From NCBI GenBank assembly GCA_031257115.1, contig JAIRPF010000075.1, forward strand, positions 1 to 64,000: a DNA stretch of 64,000 nt. The letters are read 5' to 3'. Source of the stretch: Accumulibacter sp. Lineage in GTDB: Bacteria; Pseudomonadota; Gammaproteobacteria; Burkholderiales; Rhodocyclaceae. Below the pieces are notes generated by a model that saw nothing but the letters and a program-made list of their open reading frames with translations, was not told the DNA's origin and made no database searches. Made by a program: the position numbers and the translations under genes. Positions 33,202 to 43,235 of this stretch are shown here, piece after piece; position 1 is the first letter of the stretch; every line of letters begins with the position of its first letter.

Positions 33202-33416
33202 GTTTCAGCGTATTTTCAAGGTCACGGCAAATGGCGGCATGATCCCCGCGCAGATTACGCGCGTCAGTGGCAAAACCAGAGCGATCCAGGTGATAACTTC
33301 GGGGTGTCAGGTCGAACACGCCAGCCAAATCGCGGAACAGGTCATGTTTCATGCGAGTATTCAGAGTCCACATGCCATTCAGTCTATCAACTCGGCACGC
33401 TCTGTGTCAAAGCTAT

Positions 33417-34412
33417 TCACAACTTCGCCGCCAACTCGTCCGCCGTCGGGTTGAAGTAAGTCAGGCAACGTTTCAAATCCTTCCAACCAAACATCTTCGC
33501 AAGCTCAAGCGCGGAGAGCCTGCCTGACAGGCCAATCCGCGTGGCGGCGGAGTGTCGGGTGTCGTGGAAAGTGAACCCGTCGAGGCCCGCGCGCTGGCGG
33601 TACTTGCGGAACAGCGCGTCGAGGGAGGCCGTGGTCAGGCCGAACACGAGCACGGGGTCGAATCCCCGCATCCGATCGATGATCCGGCGAGCTGGCCCGG
33701 ACAAGGGCACGTGCCGGGAATCCCCCGTTTTGGTCGTTGGCAGAAAAACGGAGGATTCCCCAACGTTCTCCCACGTCAGCCCGCACAATTCCCCCGCCCG
33801 CATTCCCGTCGTCAGCGCCATCAGGAAGCAGTACGCCAGCGCCTGCGTCACCGAACGCGGTTCCCGGCGGGGTTTGTAACCCATTGCCCGCAGCATGGCG
33901 CGAATCTCCCATGGGTGGATCACCCGCTCCCGGTGAGGCGTCGCGCCAGGCTTGCGGATGTCCTTGATCGGATTCTCCCGCATCCATCCCCACTCCCGCC
34001 GGGCGGTATCCATCACGCCGCCCAGGACCGCCAACTCACGGGAAACCGTGGCGGGCTTGACGAGGCGCAAGCGTCGATCCCTGTACTCCCCGAACACGGA
34101 CGGCGACAGGCCCGCCAGCGTGGAATCGAGCGGCAGCCCGTAGCGTCCGGAAAGCATCGCGTCAATACGGATCGTCTCCCATCGCCAACCCCGCTTTCCG
34201 GGCGTCACCTCGTCCCGGTAGCGCGTCAGTATCTGCCTGAGTGTATGCAAGTGGGACGGGTGGGTCGTCTCTTGAGCCATGATCTCCGCCTCGCGCCGCG
34301 TCGCCCAGTCCAATGCCTCGCGCTTCGTGGCGAACACGCGGCTATCCCTCACCTTGAGTTTTTCAACCTGGGCGCGGTACTTCCCATTGTCCAGCTTGCG
34401 TAGGCTCGCCAT
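33417..34412 (-). CDS. Tyrosine-type site-specific integrase
   Basis: TGMRAGELCGLTWENV, FTFHDTRHSAATR, C-terminal Tyr (LTYFN). Confidence 0.92.
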   Translation of the reverse strand: MASLRKLDNGKYRAQVEKLKVRDSRVFATKREALDWATRREAEIMAQETTHPSHLHTLRQILTRYRDEVTPGKRGWRWETIRIDAMLSGRYGLPLDSTLAGLSPSVFGEYRDRRLRLVKPATVSRELAVLGGVMDTARREWGWMRENPIKDIRKPGATPHRERVIHPWEIRAMLRAMGYKPRREPRSVTQALAYCFLMALTTGMRAGELCGLTWENVGESSVFLPTTKTGDSRHVPLSGPARRIIDRMRGFDPVLVFGLTTASLDALFRKYRQRAGLDGFTFHDTRHSAATRIGLSGRLSALELAKMFGWKDLKRCLTYFNPTADELAAKL

Positions 34413-34565
34413 GTCGTGCGGGATTTGTGCGGGATTTCTGCGGGAAACATGTTGCGGTTTTTGAGATTATATCCTCAAGACCAAGGAGGTCAATACCCGG
34501 AAACCCTCACTGCTACTAGGTGCTGAAGGAATTTTACTTCAGGACTTCAATTTTCCGCATTGCGT

Positions 34566-34650
34566 TGGTGCCGACGATGAGACTCGAACTCATACGACCG
34601 AAGTCACTACCCCCTCAAGATAGCGTGTCTACCAATTCCACCACGTCGGC
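34566..34650 (-). tRNA. tRNA-Leu(GAG)
   Basis: GCCGACG/CGTCGGC acceptor, anticodon loop CTTGAGG, long variable arm, encoded CCA. Confidence 0.95.
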
Positions 34651-34711
34651 ACAACCACATCATGACGGCGGGAATGACGCGGAGAGACATTCCAGCCATC
34701 GATCGAGCATC

Positions 34712-35086
34712 CTACTTGGGAATGTCCCCGGCCCTGGAGTCAGGATCCGCCGGACTTTCCGCCGCCTTTCCGCCGTCCGCCGGGGCGGACGCCGAAACCG
34801 GCGGCGATTGTACTGCATTCTGCATCACGCTGCCAGACGTTTTCGGCTTGCTGGAAGCCACGTAAGCCAGCGAAAGACTGGTCAGGAAAAAGACGACGGC
34901 GAGGATCGCCGTCGTCCGGCTAAGGAAATTGGCCGAGCCGGTCGCGCCGAACAGGCTGCCGGACGCCCCGCTGCCGAAGGCCGCGCCCATGTCCGCACCC
35001 TTGCCGTGCTGCACCAGGACAAGCCCGATGACGCCCAGCGCGGACAACACATGAACCGTCAGGATGATCGAGAAGAAATATTCCAT
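34712..35086 (-). CDS. secG: Preprotein translocase subunit SecG
   Basis: GLVLVQHGKGADMGAAFGSGASGSLFGATGSANFL. Confidence 0.95.
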   Translation of the reverse strand: MEYFFSIILTVHVLSALGVIGLVLVQHGKGADMGAAFGSGASGSLFGATGSANFLSRTTAILAVVFFLTSLSLAYVASSKPKTSGSVMQNAVQSPPVSASAPADGGKAAESPADPDSRAGDIPK

Positions 35087-35096
35087 TTTTTTCCGA

Positions 35097-35852
35097 TTAC
35101 CGCGCTGCGGCGGCACAGATGGAAAGGAAATCGGCGGCCACCAGCGAAGCGCCTCCGATCAGGCCGCCGTCGATGTCCGGCATGGCGAAAAGTTCCGCCG
35201 CGTTGCCGGGTTTCACGCTTCCGCCGTAGAGAATCCGCAGTTCGTCGGCCACCTTGGCGTCGTCCTTCGCCAGCCGGGCGCGAATCGCGGCGTGGACCTC
35301 CTGGGCCTGCGCCGAGGTCGCCGTCCGTCCGGTGCCGATGGCCCAGACCGGCTCGTAGGCGACAACCGCCCCGGAAAACGCCGCGACGCCGACGCGGTTC
35401 TTCACCGCGTCGATCTGCGCCGCGACCACGTCGAGCGTCCTGCCCGCGTCGCGCTGCTCCAGGGTTTCGCCCACGCAAAACACCGGACTCAGGCCCGATG
35501 CCAGCGCGGCGGCGAATTTTTCGGCGACCAGTTTGTCGGATTCGCCATAAATCGCGCGCCGCTCGGAATGTCCGACCAGCACGTAGCGGCAACCGAAATC
35601 CTGCAACATGGCGGCGCTCACCTCGCCGGTGAAAGCGCCCTGCGCCTGCTCGCTGAGATTCTGCGCGCCCCACGCCACCGGCGTCCCGCTCAAGACCGCC
35701 TGCGCCTGGGCCAGATAGGGAAAAGGCACGCACACCGCGACGGCCACGCCGCGCAAGCCCGACGCTCCGGCAACGACATCCTGCAACAAGCGCTGGTTGA
35801 CCTTGAGTCCGCCGTGCATCTTCCAGTTCCCTGCAACAAGTTTCTGACGCAT
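35097..35852 (-). CDS. tpiA: Triosephosphate isomerase
   Basis: MRQKLVAGNWKMHG, VLVGHSERRAIYGE, AYEPVWAIGTG. Confidence 0.97.
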   Translation of the reverse strand: MRQKLVAGNWKMHGGLKVNQRLLQDVVAGASGLRGVAVAVCVPFPYLAQAQAVLSGTPVAWGAQNLSEQAQGAFTGEVSAAMLQDFGCRYVLVGHSERRAIYGESDKLVAEKFAAALASGLSPVFCVGETLEQRDAGRTLDVVAAQIDAVKNRVGVAAFSGAVVAYEPVWAIGTGRTATSAQAQEVHAAIRARLAKDDAKVADELRILYGGSVKPGNAAELFAMPDIDGGLIGGASLVAADFLSICAAAAR

Positions 35853-35934
35853 AAAACACCTTGTGCGAAAAAAAGGAATTATAGCCGTGGGCGCCGCGGG
35901 CGGTCAATCGAACGGAGAGCCGGAAGAAGCGATG

Positions 35935-36245
35935 ATCGACCACGGCGGGCATGGCGAAAAGCGAGGGAAAGAACCCGTCATTTCCTTGGCAAGCGGGAAT
36001 CCGGTTCGTCGCCTTTGGCCCGGAAGGGCCGCGAATTCAACGGGGATCGCGTGCGTCTCGCCCGCTTCGTTCGTTTTTTTTGCGGTCGGGACGCCCGCGC
36101 TCCAATAGGAAAACCTCCCTCAAAAGGGAGGCCTGGCTTGCGGCGCTTTGCGCCTGAAGGTACACGCTGGATTCCCGCGTTCGCGGGAATGACGGGGATA
36201 TGGGGCGTCGCCTGAATCGGAAACGCTCCAAAGCATTCCGTTTTT
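35935..36245. repeat. Intergenic repeat mosaic
   Basis: CCACGGCGGGCATGGCGAAAAGC, GTCTCGCCCGCTTCG..GGGACGCCCGCGCTCCA, CCTCCCTCAAAAGGGAGG, CTGGATTCCCGCGTTCGCGGGAATGACGG. Confidence 0.85.
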
Positions 36246-36330
36246 CGTCGTGCCCGTCGTGGTTGATGCCTCGTGGGTGATGCCTTTTGCCGCGCCCGCC
36301 GTGGCTGGCCTGTTTTTCCAGGCTTTTCGG

Positions 36331-36615
36331 TCAGCGGTCGGCTGTCAGGCTCGCGGCGAAGGCGGCTTCCATGCTTTCGGGGAACTGGAAGCGGGCGAAG
36401 GCGTCACGGATACTGTCGCGGTCGGTATCGACGCCGCCGTTCTTGAAGCGGATTCCCAGCGAGCGGCCGTTCGAGGCCAGCGTGGAGAAGGCGTAGCGCC
36501 AGCGTTGCGCTTCGGCCAGGCGTTCGCGCAATTCACATTCGTTGCTGATGGCGACGCCCGCGCGCTTGAGAGAGTCCAGGAATTCGACGAAAGATTCGCT
36601 GCTCAGGCTGGCCAT
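36331..36615 (-). CDS. Hypothetical protein (94 aa)
   Basis: MASLSSESFVEFLDSLKRAGVAISNECELRERLAEAQRWRYAFSTLASNGRSLG; coding-like composition. Confidence 0.5.
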   Translation of the reverse strand: MASLSSESFVEFLDSLKRAGVAISNECELRERLAEAQRWRYAFSTLASNGRSLGIRFKNGGVDTDRDSIRDAFARFQFPESMEAAFAASLTADR

Positions 36616-36808
36616 GATTCACTCCGCTTGCCGGTTCGGTGGATGATTGTCATGGAAGCAATAACGCGCCGCTTTCCTCGCGGTTGACACGTTCCGGCGA
36701 AACGCCCCGCCCGCGCCGGGAAGCGCGCCGGGGAAACGAAATTCACATTCCAATTCAACGGGTTAAAATCATGGTTTTTGTGCTTCCGAAAAAGATCGGC
36801 CCGCCCTG

Positions 36809-38713
36809 ATGCTCGCCAGCGACACCCTGGAACTCCTCGCCCCCGCCCGCAACGCCGACTTCGGCATCGCGGCGATCGATCACGGCGCCGACGCGGTGTA
36901 TATCGGCGGCCCCGCGTTCGGCGCGCGCGCGGACGCCGGCAACGCCGTGGCCGAGATCGCGCGCCTGGCCAGCTACGCGCACCGCTACGACGCCCGCGTG
37001 CTGGTGACGCTCAACACCCTCCTGCGCGACGACGAGCTGGAAGCGGCGCGAACGCTGGCGCGCCAGGTCTGCGACGCCGGCGCCGACGCGCTGATCGTGC
37101 AGGACATGGGCCTGCTCGAACTCGATCTGCCGCCGGTCGCGCTGCACGCCAGCACGCAATGCGACATCCGCACGCCGGAAAAAGCGCGTTTCCTGGCGGA
37201 CGCCGGATTTTCCCGGCTGGTGCTCGCGCGCGAACTCTCGCTCGACGAGATTCGGGCGATTGCCGCGCGGACGTCGGCGACGCTCGAATTCTTCGCGCAT
37301 GGCGCGCTGTGCGTCAGCTACAGCGGCCAGTGTTATCTCAGCCACGCGCGCATGGGGCGCAGCGCCAATCGCGGTGAATGCGCGCAGCCCTGCCGCCTGC
37401 CCTACGACCTGACCGACGCCCAGGGACGGGTGATGGCCCGCAAGCGCCATTTCCTGTCGCTCAAGGACAACGACCAGACGGACAACCTGTCCGCGCTCAT
37501 CGACGCGGGCATCCGCGCGTTCAAGATCGAAGGCCGCCTGAAGGATCTGGCCTACGTCAAGAACGTCACCGCGCATTACCGGCGGCGGCTCGACGCGATC
37601 ATCGAAGCGTCGGGCCGTTACCGGAAAAGTTCGTCCGGGCGCTGTACCTTCCTGTTCGCGCCGCGTCCCGAAAAAACCTTCAATCGCGGCGTCACGGACT
37701 ACTTCGCGCGCGGACGCCGCGCCGACATCGGTGCGTTCGACTCGCCCAAATTCATCGGCGAACGGATCGGAGAAGTCATCCGCGCGGCGCGCGGGCATTT
37801 CGAAGTCGCCACCGCAACGGCCCTTGGCAACGGCGACGGCCTGAGCTGGTTCGACGCCGGCGGCGGCCTGATCGGCGCGCGCGTCAACCTCGCCGAGCGC
37901 ACCGCGACCGGCTACCGGCTGCATTTGGCGCGGGAAGGCGGCTCGCCGCCCGCCGGGCCGGCTCCCGGAACCGTCATCCATCGCAACCGCGATCAGGCGT
38001 TCATCCGCCTGCTGGAGAAAAAAAGCGCCGCGCGGCGCGTTTTCCTGCGCCTGCGTCTCGAAGAAAACGCCGGCGGATTCGCGCTGACGCTCACCGACGA
38101 ACGCGGCGTTTCCGCCACGGCGACCCTGCCATGCGCCAGGGAAATGGCGCGCGATCCCGGACGCGCGCCGGACGCGCTGCGGGAGGGCCTGGGCAAGCTG
38201 GGCGGCACGATCTACGCCGCCGGATCGATCGAACTGGCCCTGTCCGCGCCCTGGTTCATTCCCGCGTCGGCGCAAAACGCCCTGCGCCGCGAAGCCATCG
38301 CCGCGCTCGACGCGGCGCGCGAAACCGCCCGGCGTCCCCTGCCGCGTCGCCCGCCCGCCGAACCTCCATCCCCCTATCCCGGCGATGCCCTGAGTTACCT
38401 CGGCAACGTCTACAACCGGAAAGCGCGCGCCTTCTACGAAAAACACGGCGTCAAGACCATCGCGCCGGCTTTCGAACAAGGACAGGAGCGCGGCGAGGTA
38501 TCGCTGATGATTACCCGGCACTGCCTGCGCTACAGCCTCGATCTCTGCCCGAAACAGACCAGGGGCCTTCGCCCCGACCCGCTATGGCTGATCGACGGCA
38601 AGCACCGGCTCACGCTGCGTTTCGACTGCAAACGCTGCGAAATGCACGTCGTCGGACAACCGCGAAAACCGGGAAATCCTGGTTACGGAGAAAAACAAGG
38701 GAAAAGCGATTAA
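36809..38713 (+). CDS. Peptidase U32 family protein, RlhA-like
   Basis: LELLAPARNADFGIAAIDHGADAVYIGG, FAHGALCVSYSGQCYLS, RGECAQPCR; length ~635 aa. Confidence 0.88.
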   Translation: MLASDTLELLAPARNADFGIAAIDHGADAVYIGGPAFGARADAGNAVAEIARLASYAHRYDARVLVTLNTLLRDDELEAARTLARQVCDAGADALIVQDMGLLELDLPPVALHASTQCDIRTPEKARFLADAGFSRLVLARELSLDEIRAIAARTSATLEFFAHGALCVSYSGQCYLSHARMGRSANRGECAQPCRLPYDLTDAQGRVMARKRHFLSLKDNDQTDNLSALIDAGIRAFKIEGRLKDLAYVKNVTAHYRRRLDAIIEASGRYRKSSSGRCTFLFAPRPEKTFNRGVTDYFARGRRADIGAFDSPKFIGERIGEVIRAARGHFEVATATALGNGDGLSWFDAGGGLIGARVNLAERTATGYRLHLAREGGSPPAGPAPGTVIHRNRDQAFIRLLEKKSAARRVFLRLRLEENAGGFALTLTDERGVSATATLPCAREMARDPGRAPDALREGLGKLGGTIYAAGSIELALSAPWFIPASAQNALRREAIAALDAARETARRPLPRRPPAEPPSPYPGDALSYLGNVYNRKARAFYEKHGVKTIAPAFEQGQERGEVSLMITRHCLRYSLDLCPKQTRGLRPDPLWLIDGKHRLTLRFDCKRCEMHVVGQPRKPGNPGYGEKQGKSD

Positions 38714-39560
38714 CCACGACGGGCGCGACGAGGAACAGGAGCGAAAACCAGAAAACTTCGGGCACGAAGGACATGGAGGATGCGAAGAAAAGCAAGGAAA
38801 GCGAATACGGCAAATCCGCTTGAAGTCATCCGATATGCGGTATAAACGCCCCGTCGTCATTGCGAGCGAAGCGAAGCAATCCAGTTCCTTCCCACCCGAT
38901 CCCGGTCATTCTGGATTGCCACGGCGCTGCGCGCCTCGCAATGACGAGCGTGGGGGTATCGCCTTTTGTGGATGATTGCAAAGGGAATCGCCATATCTGC
39001 GGGGCGCGGAGGATTCGTGCGTTCCCTTACCACCGTCATTCCCGCGAAAGCGGGAATCCAGGGCGTACCCCCGGCGCGAAGCGCCGCAAGCCAAGCCTTC
39101 CTCTTGGGGGAGGTAGCTCGCGGCGTAGCCACAAGTCGGAAGGATTCGTGTGGTTGAATTTCAGGTGCGGATGTTTGATAAACGGGGTTTTTCTTTGCTT
39201 TTCGTTGTGCCCATCGTGGTTAACGATTTCTAACCACGATGGGCACAACGAAAGAAAAACTATGGCGAGTTCACTTGAAATCATCCGATATGCAGTATGC
39301 CCCCATCGTTGCAGTATGCCCCCATCGTTGCAGTATGCCCCCATCGTCATTGCGAGCGAAGCGAAGCAATCCAGTTTTCGCTCGATCCCGGTCATTCCGG
39401 ATTGCCACGGCGCTGCGCGCCTCGCAATGACGAGCGAGGGGTGTCGCCTTTTGTGGATGATTGCAAAGGGAATCGCCATATCTGCGGGAAGGGCGCGGAG
39501 GATTCGTGCGTTCCTTTCCTACCGTCATTCCCGCGAAAGCGGGAATGACGAGAGTGATGG
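38712..39560. repeat. Large intergenic repeat mosaic with palindromes and a short tandem repeat
   Basis: Two copies of CATTGCGAGCGAAGCGAAGCAATCCAG...GGATTGCCACGGCGCTGCGCGCCTCGCAATGACGAG; CGTCATTCCCGCGAAAGCGGGAATCCAG; perfect 20-bp inverted repeat 39203-39222/39231-39250; 3x 19-bp tandem at 39292-39347. Confidence 0.92.
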
Positions 39561-39588
39561 AATCGTCATCGGCTGAATCGAAACCGCT

Positions 39589-40377
39589 TCATTGTTTCCT
39601 TTTGCCGCCGAACATTTGTCGATTGGCGTCGATGAGGAGTTTCAGTTGTTCGGTTGTTTTGCGGTATTGCGAGCAGGGGTTGACTTTTTCGATCTTGCCG
39701 CTCATCACGCATTCAAACGGCGCGGCTTTTGGGCGGTGGTATTTTTCGATCGCGCATATGCCGGTGTAAAACGAGATCCGTTTGATTTGCGGCGCGTAGC
39801 CGTGCAGGAAATTCATGACTTCGATGTTGTCGATGACATCGTTCATTTCAAAATGGTCGACATTCAGCGCGTCCACCAGGCGCTTGAAAAATTCGACCGA
39901 CGATCGCGGACGGCGGAAGCCGCCGCCGGAGTTCGCGTAATAGCTGTGTTCCATGTCCTCGATCAGATAGATGCCTCCTTCCGACAGCATCGGGAACAGG
40001 TTGAAAAAGGAACAGACGACTTCTCTCGATTGGTGCGATCCGTCGTCGATCATCAGATCGAATTTCATGCCGCCGAAGGTACGGGCAATGAAACCGCTGT
40101 CCGCCGCGTTGCCGAGATGGAAATGGATGTTGGGTGAAAATCGCAGGGCGCCGCAGCGCGGATCGATGTCGACGCCGTGGATTTGCGAGCCGGTGGGCAG
40201 ATATTTTTCCAGGATTTGCAGGGAACCGCCGTTTTGCACGCCAATTTCCAGGACCGTCATCGGTTTGCCGGCCTCGATCGAGGGGCGCAACAATTCGTCA
40301 TAAACGCAGGGGTAGTGCGTCCATTTCTGCGATACGTAGTCGGCATGGCCGATGAAAAGTTCGTCATAGTCGCGCAT
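39589..40377 (-). CDS. Class I SAM-dependent methyltransferase
   Basis: VLEIGVQNGGSLQILEKYLP, IHGVDIDPRC, FDLMIDDGSHQ. Confidence 0.8.
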   Translation of the reverse strand: MRDYDELFIGHADYVSQKWTHYPCVYDELLRPSIEAGKPMTVLEIGVQNGGSLQILEKYLPTGSQIHGVDIDPRCGALRFSPNIHFHLGNAADSGFIARTFGGMKFDLMIDDGSHQSREVVCSFFNLFPMLSEGGIYLIEDMEHSYYANSGGGFRRPRSSVEFFKRLVDALNVDHFEMNDVIDNIEVMNFLHGYAPQIKRISFYTGICAIEKYHRPKAAPFECVMSGKIEKVNPCSQYRKTTEQLKLLIDANRQMFGGKRKQ

Positions 40378-40423
40378 CGTTTCGTCCTTTCAAAAATGTT
40401 TCATTCCGCCAGCTTTGGCGACG

Positions 40424-41855
40424 CTAAAAATTTTTTTCACGGGCATGAAAGGTCGGAAAGAGTGAACCTACATGCACGACATTCTCTTCGCATACGATGG
40501 CGTCGAGAGCATTTTTCATCATTTTGACCAGTTCTCCGGAGGAAATGGCGGCGAGGGAAGAGGATCCCCGGCGAACCAGCGAGGCCGCCAGTTCCGAAAC
40601 GCATCGGTTGACAAACGCGGTCAATTCGCGCTCGTCCGCCGTGGTGTCCGCCGGGGCGAAGGTCTTGATCCGCGCGCCGGAAGCGTCGTCGCGGCGAAGC
40701 GTGACGACGCTCGCGTGGCCTGGATCGAGCAGCATCTCAAAGATGTAATGCGACGCGGGGAAATCCGCTGTCGGAAAGAGTATCGTCAGCCGGCCTTCAC
40801 TCACACGGCGGGCGCGATCGTCACGTTGTTCCTGTGGAAGGAGCTTGTCGAAGTATAAGAAGAAAAGACATTCCCGTTCCACGCCGGCGCGTCGGAAGAA
40901 GCGGTATATCGAATGGCCGGAGGACAACATGTCGACGATCAGGCAATCCGGTTCCAGACGATCGAGGAACACGGCGTCGGCTTCTCCCGACAGCATCAGG
41001 GCGCGCGTCATGTCCAGTTGCTCGGATTCGATTTCCGGGCAGAGGACGCGAAATACGTGGGATACGTGACAGCAATCGCGGCTGACGAAAATCAGTTTGC
41101 GGCGCGGCGCGGCAAGCGCGAGTTGCCGCAGATAGAACGCGGCGCACAGCAGGAAGGTCAGGTAGGGGCCGACGACGGTCGCGTAGAACTCCCCCCCCCC
41201 CGAACAGCGGCATCGCGCGCAGGCGCACTTCGCGGACGATATGCGCCAGATGCGTCCAGTCCGGGCCGGCGTCCGCCAGCCGTTGTTCCCAGTCCGTCAA
41301 TTTCGTGTCGGCGATCATTTCGGTCCGAATCCCCAACAGGTGGGGCATCATATGGTCCGAACGCGGATTGTCGCCGTGGTGAATCCGGATGATGTGATCC
41401 GCCGACAGATGATGCCAGACGCTGCCCGTTGCCTTGCCCCAGTTGCTGACGACCGGCGGGCGGGCGGTATGCAAGCCGCAAATGCGCCGGAGGATGTCCT
41501 GCACCTGGTCTACCGACAGATACATGTCGGAAACGATCAGATCGAGCGGGGCCACGCGCTCGATCTGGCGGCGCACCGGAATCAGTTGATCCATTTCGAC
41601 GGACAGTTCCAGCGAGATCAACTGGCCGCTCAGTTCGGGCGATATGTCGAACAGTTCTTCCATGCACCGATAGATGCGATGGAGCGTGTAAGGCTTGCGC
41701 TGGCCGTCGAGCACGCGCTGCGCCTGCTGCCTCGCCTGCGCGTAGCCGGTCACGCCGCTTACTTCTTCCACCAGGTCGAAAACGCGGAGCGGGTCGACCA
41801 GGAAACGGCCGGCCAGCGTGTCAAACAAGTCCCAGGTGTCGATGGCGGTTTTCAC
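40424..41855 (-). pseudogene. HAD-superfamily hydrolase-like (COG5610-like) gene, frameshifted at an 11-nt G tract; candidate phase-variable locus
   Basis: N-term DTWDLFDTLAGR, VSDMYLS in one frame; frame switch at 41191-41201 (11 C on + strand); downstream frame EFYATVVGPYLTFLLCAAFYLRQ...MTRALMLSGEAD continues to 40424. Confidence 0.75.
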
Positions 41856-42064
41856 GGGTTTTCTCCGGCAATGGGAAATGGAATGGAAAATAGAATGGAA
41901 ATGGAAATACGATCACTCTCCTTCGATTTTTCCCGCTCTTTCCGAATACTCGCCTCCATCGCTTCATTCTCCGCAAGGTCATGTAAAAGTATGGAAGTAT
42001 ATATTTATCGACGGTTTTCATCGAAGGCGCGCGCGAGGGAGCGGGAAAACCTCCGGCGCCAGGG

Positions 42065-43219
42065 TCAGCGCATCCGGCGGCGGAAGAGCCAACTGGCCAG
42101 CGCCAGCGCGGTCGCGCCGATCAGGGCCATCGGCCAGAACAGGTGGGTCAGGACGTCGAAACCGGCGCCTTCGAGAAATATCTTACGCAGGACGGCCATG
42201 AAATAGCGCAGGGGGTCGATCAGCGTGATGGCCTGGACCGCCGGCGGCATGTTGGAGATCGGCGTGGCGAAGCCGGAAAGGATGACCGCCGGCACCAGAA
42301 ACAGGAACGCGCCGAGCAGTCCCTGTTGCTGCGTGACGGCGAGCGAGGAGATGAACAGCCCGAAACCGACGCCGGAAAGCAGAAACAGCGCCAGGCCGCA
42401 ATAGAGCGCCGGCAGGCTGCCGAGCAGCGGCACGCCGAACCAGAGGGTGACGATCAGCAGAATCACGGAACCCTGCGCCATCCCGATCACGAAACCGGGC
42501 AGCGCCTTGCCGAGCAGGATTTCGCCCGGCCGCAGCGGAGTGACCAGCAATTGGTCGAAAGTGCCTTGCTCGCGCTCGCGCGCCACGGTCATCGCGGTGA
42601 CGAGAATGGCCGTGATCAACGCCAACATGCCGACGACGCCGGGAATGAAAAACCATTGGCTTTCGAGGTTCGGGTTGAACCAGGCGCGCGATTCCAGGGT
42701 CGCGGGCGCGCCGGCCTGCCCGCGTTCGCGCAGCCAGCGCGAATTGAATCCGTCGACGATGCCGCGCACGTAGTTCAGCGCCACCAAGGCCGTGTTCGAA
42801 TTGCGGCCGTCGACGATCACTTGCAGCGGCGCGTCGACGCCGCCCGGCGGAACGGACAGCAAGCGTTCGGAAAAACGCGGCGGAATGTGGATCACCAGCA
42901 ACGCCTCGCGGCTGTCGATCAGGGGCGCGATTTCGCCCTCGGAAGCCAGCGACGCGACCCGCCGAAACGCCGGCGCGCCCGAGAACGCCGCCTCGAAACC
43001 ACGCGCCAGCGCGCCGCGATCTTCGTCGTAGATGGCGTAAGGGATGTATTTCAGGTCGAAACTGGCGGCGTAGCCGAAAATGATGAGCTGAATGAGCGGC
43101 GGACCGATCAGCACGGTACGGCTTTTCGGATCCTTGAAGAGCGCCAGGAATTCCTTGACGATAAGCGCAAAAATCCGGGTCAGGGCAGGGGGAGGAGAAA
43201 ACACGATCGAATCAGCCAT
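42065..43219 (-). CDS. ABC-2 type transporter permease (YhhJ-like)
   Basis: IVKEFLALFKDPKSRTVLIGPPLIQLIIFGYAASFDLKYIPYAIYDED; EREQGTFDQLLVTPL. Confidence 0.88.
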   Translation of the reverse strand: MADSIVFSPPPALTRIFALIVKEFLALFKDPKSRTVLIGPPLIQLIIFGYAASFDLKYIPYAIYDEDRGALARGFEAAFSGAPAFRRVASLASEGEIAPLIDSREALLVIHIPPRFSERLLSVPPGGVDAPLQVIVDGRNSNTALVALNYVRGIVDGFNSRWLRERGQAGAPATLESRAWFNPNLESQWFFIPGVVGMLALITAILVTAMTVAREREQGTFDQLLVTPLRPGEILLGKALPGFVIGMAQGSVILLIVTLWFGVPLLGSLPALYCGLALFLLSGVGFGLFISSLAVTQQQGLLGAFLFLVPAVILSGFATPISNMPPAVQAITLIDPLRYFMAVLRKIFLEGAGFDVLTHLFWPMALIGATALALASWLFRRRMR

Positions 43220-43235
43220 CAAACCGCCACGAAGC

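Larger units (their letters stand above)
28880..34560. mobile_element. Decayed phage-derived genomic island between tRNA-Leu(GAG) and nuoA
   Basis: Truncated phage tail genes, tyrosine integrase next to the tRNA 3' end, TA genes, small HTH and membrane phage-type ORFs, low-GC segments. Confidence 0.75.

Noticed and set aside
36755-38521. 588-aa minus-strand ORF opposite the U32 peptidase gene
   Set aside because: Antisense shadow ORF; the U32 translation is clearly the real one.
39292-39347. Possible CRISPR-like array
   Set aside because: Units are directly tandem with no spacers and no cas genes are nearby.
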